64,000 nucleotides of DNA from Monocercomonoides exilis (taxonomy: Eukaryota; Preaxostyla; Oxymonadida; Polymastigidae), in contig LSRY02000051.1 in NCBI GenBank assembly GCA_001643675.2, forward strand, positions 560,501-624,500. The letters run 5' to 3'. Both the position numbers and the translations under genes were made by a program. The notes below the pieces were generated by a model. It did no database searches, was not told the origin of the DNA, and worked only from the letters and a program-made list of their open reading frames with translations. Below, in pieces: positions 1 to 11,145 of this stretch (positions are counted from its first letter, which is position 1; each line of letters begins with the position of its first letter).

Positions 1-3000
1 AATGAACAGTTTGATATTCGACAGAGAGTTGGAATGGAAGAAGATGATGACAACAAGCATGTGCCTGGTGTCATTCGTTTGATCCCAGAGACATTCGAGT
101 GAATTATCATAATAGAACTTTCAAGATTCTCCTCGTTCATTTTCGAAATGCTTCGCTCTTTTATTGAAATTAGAGAACTGTTTTTAACAGTGATATCTGA
201 TGTGTTTATTTCTTTAATGATGAGATTTGAGCCTTCACAAGCATCGATCAGTGAGCTTCCAAATGCCAATCCGCCAAACTCAACGGCTTGCAGCTGAGCA
301 AAACAAGAACTCCTCAGCTCAAACAACGGCCTTGAAGTGATCATGTGTTTCACGCTTGTTCTGCTCATATCAAATGATCCTGAAGCAATTGAAAACAACG
401 ATTGATTGATGCAAATGCTCTGATCAGTACTGGAGAATAAGCAGGATGCTACAACCAATGATCCATTCATTTGAATGAATATGCTTTTGCACGTTGAGAC
501 AAATCCATGTTGAAATAAAAATGAAACACATTCAAATTTCACGGTCTCAGCACTTTCCAAAATACACTCTGATCTTTGCGATTTTGAAACCTCCGTTTTC
601 AGATGCACAACAGCATGCGTTGCTGGATTCAGACTCTTAACTGTCACACTGTTTGCAGTGCAAGTTTGTGATATGTCACATTCTCGATCTATCAGAAGCT
701 GACTGTATGCTGAAGATATAATATGAGACAACCCATAGCTCAAGGATTTGCATGGTGTTGTTGAGTTCCCACATGGCTTCACATCATTCCCCTCATCATT
801 CACTCCACACACAAAAATCAGCTCGCTGCGATGCACAACAATAAGAGGAATGAGATCCACATCTTCAATTGGAAGTGTTTCATCCACACCCCAGATCGCA
901 TTAAACCTGTCATACGGTGGCTCACGAAAGTCTAAATCAAATTGTTCTTCGCTGATTTGTTTGGAAATTGAAAAGCACTTCACAAACACGTCTCTTCCTA
1001 TCCTCGCCTTGTTGTTTGAAAACGTTATGTTTTTGAAATGGAATGGAATCATCTTGTTTTCCTGAGAAAGGCAATTCAAAAACACTCCACCTCCTTTTCC
1101 TGCAATGGCAGAGCATGAAGAAATCTTTGTATTGTATATCTCAAATCTTCCTCCCTCCTCCATCTTCACATGCAACGCTCCTCCGCAATCACTAGTATCA
1201 GCTGCGCACACAGTAAATGATGAATTTGATAGCATAGCATTTGCATCATTGACCATAGTTGTTATCAAAATACAGGCGCTGTTGATGCTTTGGGTTACAC
1301 TTCCAAATAAACAATGTTCAATCGTCAATGTCCCACCAGTTGAATCCGAAGACTGATAAAATTCAATAAAAGGCTTTGATATTTGAAGTATTTCAAATGA
1401 GCATGAATAAAGATTCAAATCTCCATTTTTGACTGACAAAAGAATGAAGGACAATATTCCCTCGCTTTGGAGATTGAATGAACATTCAGAAATGCTCAAG
1501 CACGATTCACTGTCCAATGTTTCCATAAGAGCTTTCTGCAAATTGGTGAAAATTGGCGGCAACGAAAAGTTGATTGATGAAAATGATACAAGGCTTGCAG
1601 ATATTGCAACTCCAACAGAATTAGCCAATGTTTTATTCACAACCAATCTTGATGATGAGTTTTCCTGCTCTGATTTAACAGTGACATTGTCCATCAGCAC
1701 TTCTTCAAGAAGTGAGCTTCCCCCTGATATGAGAATATTTTTTGTTCCCTCACCCTGTATTCTGTTCAATCCAAAGTTCAACGAATTACATGGAAAGTTT
1801 GGCTTTCCACAGGCGATACTATTTATTCCTCTTTCCCCATCGACGTGAATAGTTTCATTGAAATATCCTGAAATGAAAATAAAAAGATCTTCAGCTTTGG
1901 CAAAATGAGTCCTATCAAAACCCATCAGTGAATTTGCTCGTTTGGAATGTTCAATATCCATGGCAAAGCTGAATGAGGTTGAATTGACCAATTCTGTGAG
2001 ATCGCTGCAAACAATGAACATGTCTTTACCAATCGCTGCCATGTTATTGGTAAAATGCAAATCCTCAAATTTTATCATATTTGCATTGTCCACACAGTTT
2101 AGAAAAAGGAACCCACCTCTTCCCGATGCATCACTTTCACATTCGCATCTGCTTGTTTCTGTTTTGTTTACTGTGAGTGCACCTTTCTCTTGAATGGATA
2201 TTCCCACAGCTCCTCCATCATTACTGTCTTTTGATGAAATAGTCATTAATGAGCTCTGATCAATTAAAACTGGAGCATTGATTATTGATGATAAAATGCA
2301 AGCCATATTTGAACTGGAAGAGGTTATTCCTTCAAAGGAACAGGAACTCAATGTTAGTGATTGAACTTCCTCATTTCTGCTTATGCGTTTGTCGCTTGGC
2401 TCTTCAGAAACAATTGAGACTAATGGGCAACTTGTGAGTTCCACAGAGGAAATAGTGAGCATTCCAAGAACGACAAGTGCTTTGCTTGAAACAATCACAG
2501 GGCTTGAATTAAAAGCCATCTGAGATACTGTGCATTGTTCGACTCGAAGAGTTCCTCCAAGAACAAGAAGAAGAGAAAATGTGATGGAATCCTTGGTTTT
2601 GTTTTCAAATGAGCACTTCTTCAAAACAAGGTTCGAGTTTTCCTTGTCTGAGGAAGAAATTAGAGAAGATATCGAGATTATAAAACTTGATGGAATGTTG
2701 AAGCAGATTCTGTCAAACTCCAAATTATTCTCATTCAACAGCATCACATCTGAACTTCCTGTCTCCACAATGGACTGAAATTCCAATTTCGCTGTTTCTT
2801 CGCCCTGTTTCGAGCGTATCATCAAACAAGACAAAATGAACTGGTCTTGAATAACAGTCGATCCATCAATCCTCAATTCCTTTTTTTCGTTTGTGGCATC
2901 AATTGCCAAGTTTTTGAATCCTCTCCAAAACGAATTGCAGGGAAATACATCATCTCCACATCCAGAATAATCCTTTCCAGACTGACTTATTTCGATTTCT

Positions 3001-5489
3001 AACGATTGCCTGTGCAAGAAAAAATAGGACAGATTCACTGGAGCATCTAGAAATACTGTGCTGTCAATCCCAAAGAAATCCAAATTGTCGCCATCATCGT
3101 TTTTAATATTCACAATCCGACTTGTTGTCACTGATCCATTCAAGTCAACACATTGAACAAACATATCTTTTCCCCATTTTGCATCATTTCCTGACACATT
3201 CACAGAATCTAATTGATAATTACTTGTTGAATTTTCGCACAGAACCAAATAGATTCCCCCGCCCTTTTCATTTGTTGTTCCCACCTTGCATTGCTTCAAC
3301 GACACATTTTTTACGATATATTCTGCATCATCCACCAATATCACTTCCATAGCACCCCCATTCCCGGACTGCCGAGTCATTGTTGAGATGCACGTATCAT
3401 TCACAACAAGATTTCCACATTGCTTTGTGATGAATGCATTCAAAGACTGGCAGCCCTCAATATGGCACAAATCAAGTGTCACTTTGCCATTCTCTGAACT
3501 TATAAGAGGCTTTGAAAAGGACTGTTCTACAGATGAAGTTTCGCAAGTTATTTGGCAAGAAGAAAGAACAAGAAGCCCAGAACTTTCGCTCATCAGAAAC
3601 AGCGATGAACTTCTGCAGTGTTCATTCGAACCATCGTGAATAAACTTCATTTCCGATGCTTGAAGTTTTCCAGAACTTATTCTGAAAAGTGCTTCTTCTC
3701 CACTTTTCATCTCTGACTTTATGCTTGTCATCGATGCTCCAGATCCGCTTCCAATAACATTTGAAGATCCAATATCAATTTGGCCTGAAGGAAACAGTCC
3801 TTCTTTTATCTCAAAACTCATCGATTCTATCTTGGCTCTTTCTATTCCTTTTTTCATTGTCAGACAATTGAATTCGTCAAAGTCACTTCGCCCACAATTA
3901 TCCCAATCGTAGCCATTTGTTGTAATCATAATCTTATTCTGGCTGTTTGGCGGATCGATCACATAATGTGAGGTCTCCTCTGCAGTTGCCCAGGCAAATA
4001 TCGTTCTGGGTTGATTGCTTGTGGAAAACAACCTTGATGCAACAAGATTCAATTTTCCAGTCCATGTTTCATGTGCATAAATATCATTTCCTTCATTTGC
4101 TGTATTGTTTATGAAAATGCAATCAGATAGTGTTGCAGTGATACTGTAAACTTGACTGTGATCAAATCTGATTGCCCCTGCATTTGTTTTGGCGCTATTT
4201 GACTTGAAAAAGCAAGAAACAACTGAAAAATCATGCTCCATAGCGAAGCAGTTTAAAGCACCTGTATATCTGGATTCAACTTTATTGAATTGAAAATTAC
4301 ATTCTGTGATGAAGCAAGTCAAGCATCTACTAATCTCACCAGCTCCAAGACAATCCTCTGTGTGGCAAAAAGAAAAATTATTCAAACTCATGACAAGTTC
4401 ACCTGTATTTCTTGAATCAAAGGCTCCGCTTGCAAACTTTGCGAAATTATTCTGAAATGTGTTATTTTGGCAACTCCACTCTCCTGATCCTTCATTTCGA
4501 ACTGCAGCTGCTCTGGAACCAGACTTGGTGAGAGAACAGTTTTCAAACAAACATCTTGCAGTTGTGAGAGATGCATCCCCTGTCAGACAAATTGCTCCAC
4601 CATTTAGTATTTCTGCACTTTTGAACGAAAAAGATGTGTCATTGAACTCCTTGAATCCTGTGCTGAAATTCGTTCTGGTTGTAACTGCCTCACAGCTCAA
4701 AAATGACGAATTGCAGCAGATGAATACACTTGTTGCTCCATCAACGATACACCCCAGATATGGATTCTGAACAGAAATGCAATTCACTGAATCCATTACA
4801 CATCTCTTATCTGGATTCATATAAGAAAAAGGCAGGCAAGTTTTCACGTTGACTTTTTTCTGTGAAACATTAAAAAAGGAGCATTCGCTGATTGTGATGG
4901 AAGTCAAGGGTGACAGTTGAACAAACGGTGTTGGTCCTTGAACAAAGGATAAGAATTCTGAATCACGCACCTCTGCATTAATATCATCAATCCAGTTTAA
5001 ATTTTTCATAGGTACTTCAACAAGGCTTGACATTGTCTTCACATTCTTTGAAAAGTGAAGCGAAATATTCCAAAACGAAAGCGAACCACAACCTCCAAAG
5101 AACAAACCATCCTTTTCGCTTCCTGCAAACTTTAGCAAGCATGAACATATTTGAAGCGAAGAGTTGAACTTTGAAGAAACCAAATAGCAGCCCTCTTTCT
5201 GCAGAAGCACAAGTTGTCGAATGCAAATTGATGTGTTTGAAGTTATTAATTCGGCTTTGAGAAGACTCTTCAAATCGTTTTTTGACTCTGTATTTTCAGA
5301 TATTGCAAATTGCGCGTCTTGAAAAGATGGATTTATATTTGATGTTGGAATTCGAAATGAACAATCGGGATGCATCTCTCTGATATGACTATGCAAAAAG
5401 TTCTCTTCTCCACAAGAAAATTGATGAATTGCAATTATGAACAATTGAACCGTGGAAATCAAAAATGTTGATGCACTGAGCATTTGCAT
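1..5489 (-). CDS. Giant secreted beta-helix surface protein, N-terminal part (3' end beyond window)
   Basis: Reading the minus strand from the ATG at 5489 gives one open frame to the window edge, at least 1829 residues, with no introns. I read the ATG as the start because the next codons give a hydrophobic signal peptide (about 25 residues, ending near FSCG) and an in-frame TAA lies about 20 codons upstream. The body is rich in short beta strands, GG and GGG turns, Asn/Ser and paired cysteines, as in pectin-lyase-fold right-handed beta helices. A block CG-x5-PC-x-S-x3-G recurs near residues 530, 843, 1224 and 1572, so the protein is built of modules of about 310-380 residues. It is a paralogue of the complete 3014-residue protein at 43812-52856, which suggests (inference) that the missing C-terminus carries a membrane helix and a kinase-like domain. 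Ligand and role are unknown; a cell-surface role is inferred from the signal peptide and the paralogue's membrane helix. Confidence is high for the coding call and moderate for the fold. Confidence 0.85.
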   Translation of the reverse strand, partial: MQMLSASTFLISTVQLFIIAIHQFSCGEENFLHSHIREMHPDCSFRIPTSNINPSFQDAQFAISENTESKNDLKSLLKAELITSNTSICIRQLVLLQKEGCYLVSSKFNSSLQICSCLLKFAGSEKDGLFFGGCGSLSFWNISLHFSKNVKTMSSLVEVPMKNLNWIDDINAEVRDSEFLSFVQGPTPFVQLSPLTSITISECSFFNVSQKKVNVKTCLPFSYMNPDKRCVMDSVNCISVQNPYLGCIVDGATSVFICCNSSFLSCEAVTTRTNFSTGFKEFNDTSFSFKSAEILNGGAICLTGDASLTTARCLFENCSLTKSGSRAAAVRNEGSGEWSCQNNTFQNNFAKFASGAFDSRNTGELVMSLNNFSFCHTEDCLGAGEISRCLTCFITECNFQFNKVESRYTGALNCFAMEHDFSVVSCFFKSNSAKTNAGAIRFDHSQVYSITATLSDCIFINNTANEGNDIYAHETWTGKLNLVASRLFSTSNQPRTIFAWATAEETSHYVIDPPNSQNKIMITTNGYDWDNCGRSDFDEFNCLTMKKGIERAKIESMSFEIKEGLFPSGQIDIGSSNVIGSGSGASMTSIKSEMKSGEEALFRISSGKLQASEMKFIHDGSNEHCRSSSLFLMSESSGLLVLSSCQITCETSSVEQSFSKPLISSENGKVTLDLCHIEGCQSLNAFITKQCGNLVVNDTCISTMTRQSGNGGAMEVILVDDAEYIVKNVSLKQCKVGTTNEKGGGIYLVLCENSTSNYQLDSVNVSGNDAKWGKDMFVQCVDLNGSVTTSRIVNIKNDDGDNLDFFGIDSTVFLDAPVNLSYFFLHRQSLEIEISQSGKDYSGCGDDVFPCNSFWRGFKNLAIDATNEKKELRIDGSTVIQDQFILSCLMIRSKQGEETAKLEFQSIVETGSSDVMLLNENNLEFDRICFNIPSSFIISISSLISSSDKENSNLVLKKCSFENKTKDSITFSLLLVLGGTLRVEQCTVSQMAFNSSPVIVSSKALVVLGMLTISSVELTSCPLVSIVSEEPSDKRISRNEEVQSLTLSSCSFEGITSSSSNMACILSSIINAPVLIDQSSLMTISSKDSNDGGAVGISIQEKGALTVNKTETSRCECESDASGRGGFLFLNCVDNANMIKFEDLHFTNNMAAIGKDMFIVCSDLTELVNSTSFSFAMDIEHSKRANSLMGFDRTHFAKAEDLFIFISGYFNETIHVDGERGINSIACGKPNFPCNSLNFGLNRIQGEGTKNILISGGSSLLEEVLMDNVTVKSEQENSSSRLVVNKTLANSVGVAISASLVSFSSINFSLPPIFTNLQKALMETLDSESCLSISECSFNLQSEGILSFILLSVKNGDLNLYSCSFEILQISKPFIEFYQSSDSTGGTLTIEHCLFGSVTQSINSACILITTMVNDANAMLSNSSFTVCAADTSDCGGALHVKMEEGGRFEIYNTKISSCSAIAGKGGGVFLNCLSQENKMIPFHFKNITFSNNKARIGRDVFVKCFSISKQISEEQFDLDFREPPYDRFNAIWGVDETLPIEDVDLIPLIVVHRSELIFVCGVNDEGNDVKPCGNSTTPCKSLSYGLSHIISSAYSQLLIDRECDISQTCTANSVTVKSLNPATHAVVHLKTEVSKSQRSECILESAETVKFECVSFLFQHGFVSTCKSIFIQMNGSLVVASCLFSSTDQSICINQSLFSIASGSFDMSRTSVKHMITSRPLFELRSSCFAQLQAVEFGGLAFGSSLIDACEGSNLIIKEINTSDITVKNSSLISIKERSISKMNEENLESSIMIIHSNVSGIKRMTPGTCLLSSSSSIPTLCRISNCS

Positions 5490-7252
5490 CAGTAGAAAAA
5501 GAAAACTGAAATTCTTCTTCTGAACCCTTAATAAAAAAACAAGAAGTGAACATTTTTAGCCCATAACTTTGGATTCGTTAATGGAAAAACATGATTCTTG
5601 TTCTTTCCAATCAGGAAATGCTGCAGCCACACCATTCTGAATATTATGAAAATCGTTGAATCTTCAGAAAAATCAATCAATATTCATAAATGGAGAACAA
5701 GAATAATTCAAGCCTTTCAAAAAATTTTTTTGGAAAAATCACATAACAAAAATGTGCTTGTAAACAACCGCATATGAATAAATCAACTGTCATTGAAAAC
5801 GAAAGAATGATGAAAATGCATGAATTAATGGTTGAAAATTGTGTGAAATAAAGAACAAATATAACTTTTTCAAAACGTGTGAATTTTATGAGACAAACGA
5901 TCTTTCACATTATTTCATCAAGATTTTTGTTCAAAAGCTCGCATATGAAACGAAGGAAAGAAAAGAACGAAGATCTGTTGCATCTTGGAGAAAATCTGTT
6001 TCTGAAATTTTTCTAATTTTCTCCACTTTTTTCCTCTTTTATTGATGTTTTGCCTTTTAACTTTTTGATCCATTTTCCGTAAAATTCTGAAAAGGATGAA
6101 AAAAAGTTAATATTTTTCCATTGATGATTCGTTTGACCAACTGATGCAAATATCATTTGAAGGAAAGGTCCACTAACTATTCATTATGATGGTAAATTTT
6201 GAAGCAAAGAACATGTTGATCGATTGGCTTATTGTTCAAAACACTCATTTGATAAAATTTATCAAATAAATATGTTGTTGATGATGTATTTTCTTCCCGC
6301 ATCCAAAAAGACACTTGATATTAAAATTTCCACAAATGTTTTTGGGCAACGTTTCCAAAACAAAATTTCAAAAGAGTGATTTCTTTTTTATAAGTGTTGA
6401 AAATAAACACCTTGAATTTTTCTTCATTTGTTCTTTAAACGATAGTGTGAGGTAAAGGATATCTATAATTTCAAAAAGATTTAGTAGTGCCTTCATGAAA
6501 TAGGAAAAAATGCAAAACTGAAGTAATCAAAGTAATATCAGATGAATTTTCACAAATGTTCTCCATATTACATGCAAAAATTTCAATTACTTCCCTGACA
6601 TTAACGTCAATTTTCAATTCTCTTTCTGCTTTGCAATGTGTAATCGTCATAAAAGCAAATACCAAGAAAGCATTGTTTTATTATATAAAAGCCTTTCTCC
6701 CGAAAAATCATAGTTTTTTAATAATGAATAAATAATAAAGGTTTAATCGTTTTTTTTTATATATTCATTGAATATTTTTGGAAGTGATGAAAATTTAAAT
6801 TTCTTCGAATTTGAAATTGGCCAAATGCTCTTTTCATTTAGAAAGTTGTCTTTCAACTTTTAAAATTGAAAATGAATTTTCTCATCAATTTGCATTTATC
6901 TCTTTTATTTTCGATTTAAAATTTTTCGATTACAAACTTTTCGATGGATAAATAAAGTGAACAAATCAATGAGCAAAACGCAATATGATAGTTGAGAAGG
7001 TAACGCATATTCTTTTGCATCAGCACAATACTTTTTAAATGCTATTAATACAAATAAGAGAGTGCGTCAAAAAGAAAGGGATAAAAGGAAGAAATACTTT
7101 TTCATAAAACAAAAACTTAAAATCTAATTCATAAAGTGCATAAACAAACATGAATTTTAACGAAACATAAAGAAAAGAAAGACAATAGATCTGCTACAAA
7201 ATAGACAAAAAAATGAAGAAAATCAAGTTCTTCTCCTGTTTCATCTTCAGCT
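5490..7252. other. AT-rich intergenic stretch
   Basis: This 1.7 kb stretch lies between the upstream ends of the beta-helix gene and the 3' end of DDI1. It is AT-rich with frequent stops in every frame. The few short open frames (for example 5839-6045) have no recognisable domain or coding bias. I see no tRNA, repeat array or mobile element. It presumably holds the promoter of the beta-helix gene near 5490-5700. Confidence 0.5.
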
Positions 7253-10070
7253 TCATAGCATTTGAGTTAAAAGATGAATCGTTTTCTCAAGATTTCCGCG
7301 CGACTGATGCAGAGCATAAATAGCTTCTCGCTTTCCAAATCCCATTTCTGTCAGCGTTTCCACAAACGGGGAAGACTGATACGGCGACGACGATACAGAA
7401 AATGAGCTGGATGCGTCTTTCAAGCTTGAATTGGCTAGCAGCGAAGTTGCCGTGCGGATGTGAGGCGGAGAAGGCGATGGCGGCACAAGAGGACTCGGAG
7501 CAGGCGAAAGAAGAGGCGATGCCTCAGGATCAGACCGGTTGTGATGGCGGTGGTGGTGGCGGTCTGAGCGAGGATCGTCTTTCGGAGGAGAGGCAGAGAC
7601 AGGCGAAGCTGCATGCGTCGGGCCGTGATAAGAAGAAGGGCGAAGTGCAGAGGAGTGAGAGTGTGTGTGATGTGGGCGTGAATGCGAATGTGAATGTGAA
7701 TGTGCATCTCCAAGCAAGCGTGGCTTCAGTGCCCGAGGAACAGCTATTCGAGGGCTGCCTGCTGAGCCAGACAGATTCAGCTGCAGGAGCAGCCGGCGAT
7801 GGCCAGAGCCTGAATGGACGCCAAGGCGTGTGGATGGGTTGATTGGCGGGTACGGATTCTTTGCACGCTGCGGCTGGCTCGACGCCACGATATTCGGAGC
7901 TGTCTGTGGCTGAGCGTATGAAGAAGCAGACGGAAGGCGCTTTTTGTGCTGCGGATGAGAAACATCGCAGTTGTTGAGGTGGTCAGACATCACAGTGATG
8001 TCTGAGGCGATGGAAGGCGCCTGGCAGAGAGAGGAAGCATCAGAAGAGTCAGATGCAACAGAGGAGTTTTCGTTTCCTGCAGCTTGGCGCAGAGGAGAAG
8101 GCTGGGCAGGTGCAGCATTTTTGGGAGGATGGATCACAATGGCAGGAAATGAAGGGCTGGAAGGAGATTCAGTGGATGATTTGTCTTGAATGGAGAGTTC
8201 AACTGAAGGAGAAGCTGTTTGGGATGAAATGGATGAAGTGGATGAGGTGGAAGCAAAAGAGCTGGAAAGCAGTGGAGTTTGTGCTTCATCGTCTTGGTGA
8301 AATGTGCTGCCATTTTTAGTTGTTTTCTAAGAAAGAATCGATAAAAACGGAGGCAAAGTTGCGTTAAAAAGATCTTCCTGTGAAGATGCTGATGATTGTG
8401 TGTGTGAGACATCATCAAAATGCCTCAGCTCGTCTTCTGTGAGGAAATTGCACTTGTAAGGGCCTATAGTCATTGAATTGTCAATCAAATCGATTTTGCA
8501 CTTCGTCAGAAAAACAGACAAAGCAGAGTAAAAATATTTGAATTAAAAAATGAATTGTGAAAGTTCAATGATAAATGCAAATAATACAAGAGTTCTGCAA
8601 TTACAAACTCGAAATTTTCGCAAATTGTCTGCTCCAAGTGAGACATCAAATACGCCCCCTTCTAACACAAACATTGGAGTGGAGACAAGCATTCCTTCAA
8701 TCTGTTCGCGTAACATCATTGCAAAAACATATCATTTGGGATGATTATTGCAATAAAAAAATGATTAAACAATAAATATAAATTTGAGTCTCCAAAAGAA
8801 GAAGAAGAAGAAGAAGAAACCATCAAATCAACTGAATGAGATATAGCCCATGATGACCCCAGTTCCAACTCCAACAGCTGTGCCGTGGGTCGTCTGGTCA
8901 ATCACTTCTTCTAATCTGAAAATGAGTTATTTGAAGTGGGGGAGGATTATATTAATTGTATTGTTTATACGAGTATTGTGATAGAATATATAGCAATCGA
9001 ATATCGATAAATCAAAGATAAGCTTTTTCATTAAGTTAAAGAAAAGAGCATACCCGCATTTGATTGCACATTGCAGTGTGATAAACGTTCTTGCAGCTCC
9101 TGAGTCAACAAGGATAGCCACACGCACATCGTTGATAAAGCCTGCACAAAACAAACTTGTTTGAACATGAAAAGATTTCGATTATATTCAAAATAAGCAA
9201 ATAAAGAATCAATAGGAGATGTAGCATACATCTGGCAATAGCTAAAGTGCCTTCTTCCAATTTCCTTCAACTGCAAATTTCTTCTGAGCTTTTGAAAGCT
9301 CTTCTTTTGCATCTGGGGCATAAGGAAAAATTGTTACATATTTCTAAATCACAAAAATATTCATTTACATAAAATTTGCATAAGAGAAAAGCGTACTTCC
9401 TTGTGCTTATGAACAATATAGGCTTTCATCTCTGTTCGAAAACGCTCCAACAATATCTTGTTAACAAGCTCCAGACTCCCTGTTTCGATTGCATCAGCGA
9501 GAAGCGGTGTTTGAATCCTGAGTAAATCTCTTACTCGTTGATCCATACTGTAGCTCTGCATCAAAAGTTCTCCATCTTTCAGTTTTGGATATTTAATATC
9601 TGTTCCCACGGGTAAATCTGGAAGTCTATTAAATGTTGTTCCCGTTTGATGTGGCCTTTTCTCTTTAAAAGAAGACCAAGCGCTTTGATGTATACCATCG
9701 CTGTTGTGTTCAAATTAATATTAATGGAAAAAAAGTGCTTGATTCATACCGAAGAATGATTCTAAACTGCAATGGACGTGATAAATCCAATCCTCATCGA
9801 TGAGAATCAATTAATAATAAATCATGTTTTGTTTGCAGGATAAGATACAGTTTTAATTATTATAAACAAAATATTAAAAACACATAAAATACTTACCATT
9901 GAGAATGACATTGTCAACTAAAGATTTTCCTTTATGAACTAAAACAACATTTTCTCTATCAGTAAAAAGATCATCAGCAATCAATGTTCTCAACTCTCCA
10001 GCTGTCACCTCGAGTCGTAGCCTGTATAAAAGTTTTAATCCTGTCTCATTTATATGAGCTTCATTTGAAT
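7253..10070 (-). CDS. DDI1: DDI1-type ubiquitin shuttle with retropepsin-like aspartic protease
   Basis: Spliced pieces give the full DDI1 domain order: ubiquitin-like domain, helical domain, retropepsin-like protease, UBA. DDI1 proteins bind and cleave heavily ubiquitinated substrates in the proteasome pathway. The UBL lies at 9897-10070 and 9750-9792. The helical region is on an exon starting at 9700. The protease is on exons around 9030-9140 (VDSGAARTF, the D-S-G active site), 8840-8925, 8610-8710 (SLGADNLRKF) and 8400-8521 (CKIDLIDNSMTIG). The last exon, 7253-8329, holds a Ser/His/Pro-rich linker and a UBA domain (LTEMGFGKREA) and stops at TGA. A probable 84-nt intron precedes it. Two oddities: no ATG is visible in frame for the first exon, so the 5' end is unresolved. 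Near 9260 the frame must shift by one base to join the helical and protease exons, which could be a sequencing indel. Identity is confident; exon edges are partly uncertain. Confidence 0.82.
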
Positions 10071-10275
10071 ACTCAACGATATCTCCAAATTCTCTTATTT
10101 ATTTTCTCACTTTTGTTTGCCTTTTTTTGGAAGTGGGTCGATCAGAAAAAAACTTAAATGCTTGGCTATAATTTAATACAAACAACAAATCACAAGAATG
10201 TTGATTAATAAATAAAAAATGATTTGAACAATAGTGAAATGAAAGATATGTGTTTTTGAATTGATATGAAATGAA

Positions 10276-10988
10276 TCACAAAAGCTTGAGAGCTTCAACT
10301 CGTTCTTGAAATAGCTTGCACATATCTGTAGCTATTGTGTCAAAAGGAGATAGCACATCTACGCTCTCGCTTGCGCTGCATTCAACAAATGAAAGCCCAT
10401 GAAGACGAGCAAATTCAGAAGCTTTGAGAGGATCGACAATTCCCACAGAACGCAAGTCAACTTTATTTCCAACAACCACTCCAGGAAGATTTCTTCCGGC
10501 TGCCTCTTCGACTTCTTTGTACCATTTTTGAAGCGATAGAAATGATTCTTCATTTGTAATATCATAAACATATAAAACTGCAGAAATGTTTGTCAACTTT
10601 CAAAAAAAGAAAATAAATAATGCATTAAGATGTATTGAAAAATTTTAAACATATTCTTTGCGAAGCGTGCTGAATAATTGCTGGCCTCCAACATCAGCAA
10701 TAAGAAATTCGACAGTTGTGTTGTAATCCTTTACAAAATATTGCTTAAATTCCAGGTCGCATCCAGGAGTCTGTTTTATTATGTTTGAATAATAAGAAGG
10801 AAAGACAAAACTGAATTTTTTTTTACAACATGGAAAATATATACCAATGTGTAAGCTGGGTTAAATCCAGAATCAGAACTGATGAATCGTTGTACAATAC
10901 TCGACTTTCCAACAGCTCCATCACCAACAACAGCAAGTTTGCATCGCAAAAGGCTTGTTGCTCCTACAGAGCCCTCTGAAGAACTCAT
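10276..10988 (-). CDS. IFT27: Intraflagellar transport GTPase IFT27 (RABL4-like)
   Basis: Three exons (10845-10988, 10651-10770, 10276-10596) join in frame to 194 residues, close to the usual 186 or so. The P-loop is GDGAVGKSS, switch II carries DVGGQQ, and the guanine-specificity motifs are GNKVDL and ECSAS. YTLTPGCDLEF, LPGVVVGNKVDL and the C-terminal PFDTIATDMCKLFQERVE match IFT27 better than any ordinary Rab, and there is no C-terminal prenylation cysteine. IFT27 is a small GTPase of the IFT-B train that works with IFT25 in flagellar transport. Introns are 74 and 54 nt with GT-AG ends. Its presence implies a flagellum, agreeing with DRC2 further along. Confidence 0.88.
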
Positions 10989-11145
10989 CGAACGGTCAAA
11001 TAAAAATATTATTCAAATTTTTGATCAATTTTCTTAAAATAAAAGCTTTCGCGTAGTTCGATTTAAAAAAATATATTTATTAATTGTTTCTTTAAAGCAT
11101 TTCTAAAGAGCCAAAAAATTTTTAAATAACAATCAAAAAATAAAA

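Noticed and set aside
748-4770. Many plus-strand open frames of 60-140 codons at the left end
   Set aside because: They are antisense shadows of the minus-strand beta-helix gene, which is open across the whole 1-5489 stretch and has consistent protein-like content.
8319-8332. In-frame TAG in DDI1 as evidence for a code with TAG as glutamine, known in some oxymonads
   Set aside because: An 84-nt in-phase GT-AG intron removes the TAG. UBA3 appears to end at TAG and TAA is clearly a stop in RPS11, CSN8 and TRAPPC6.
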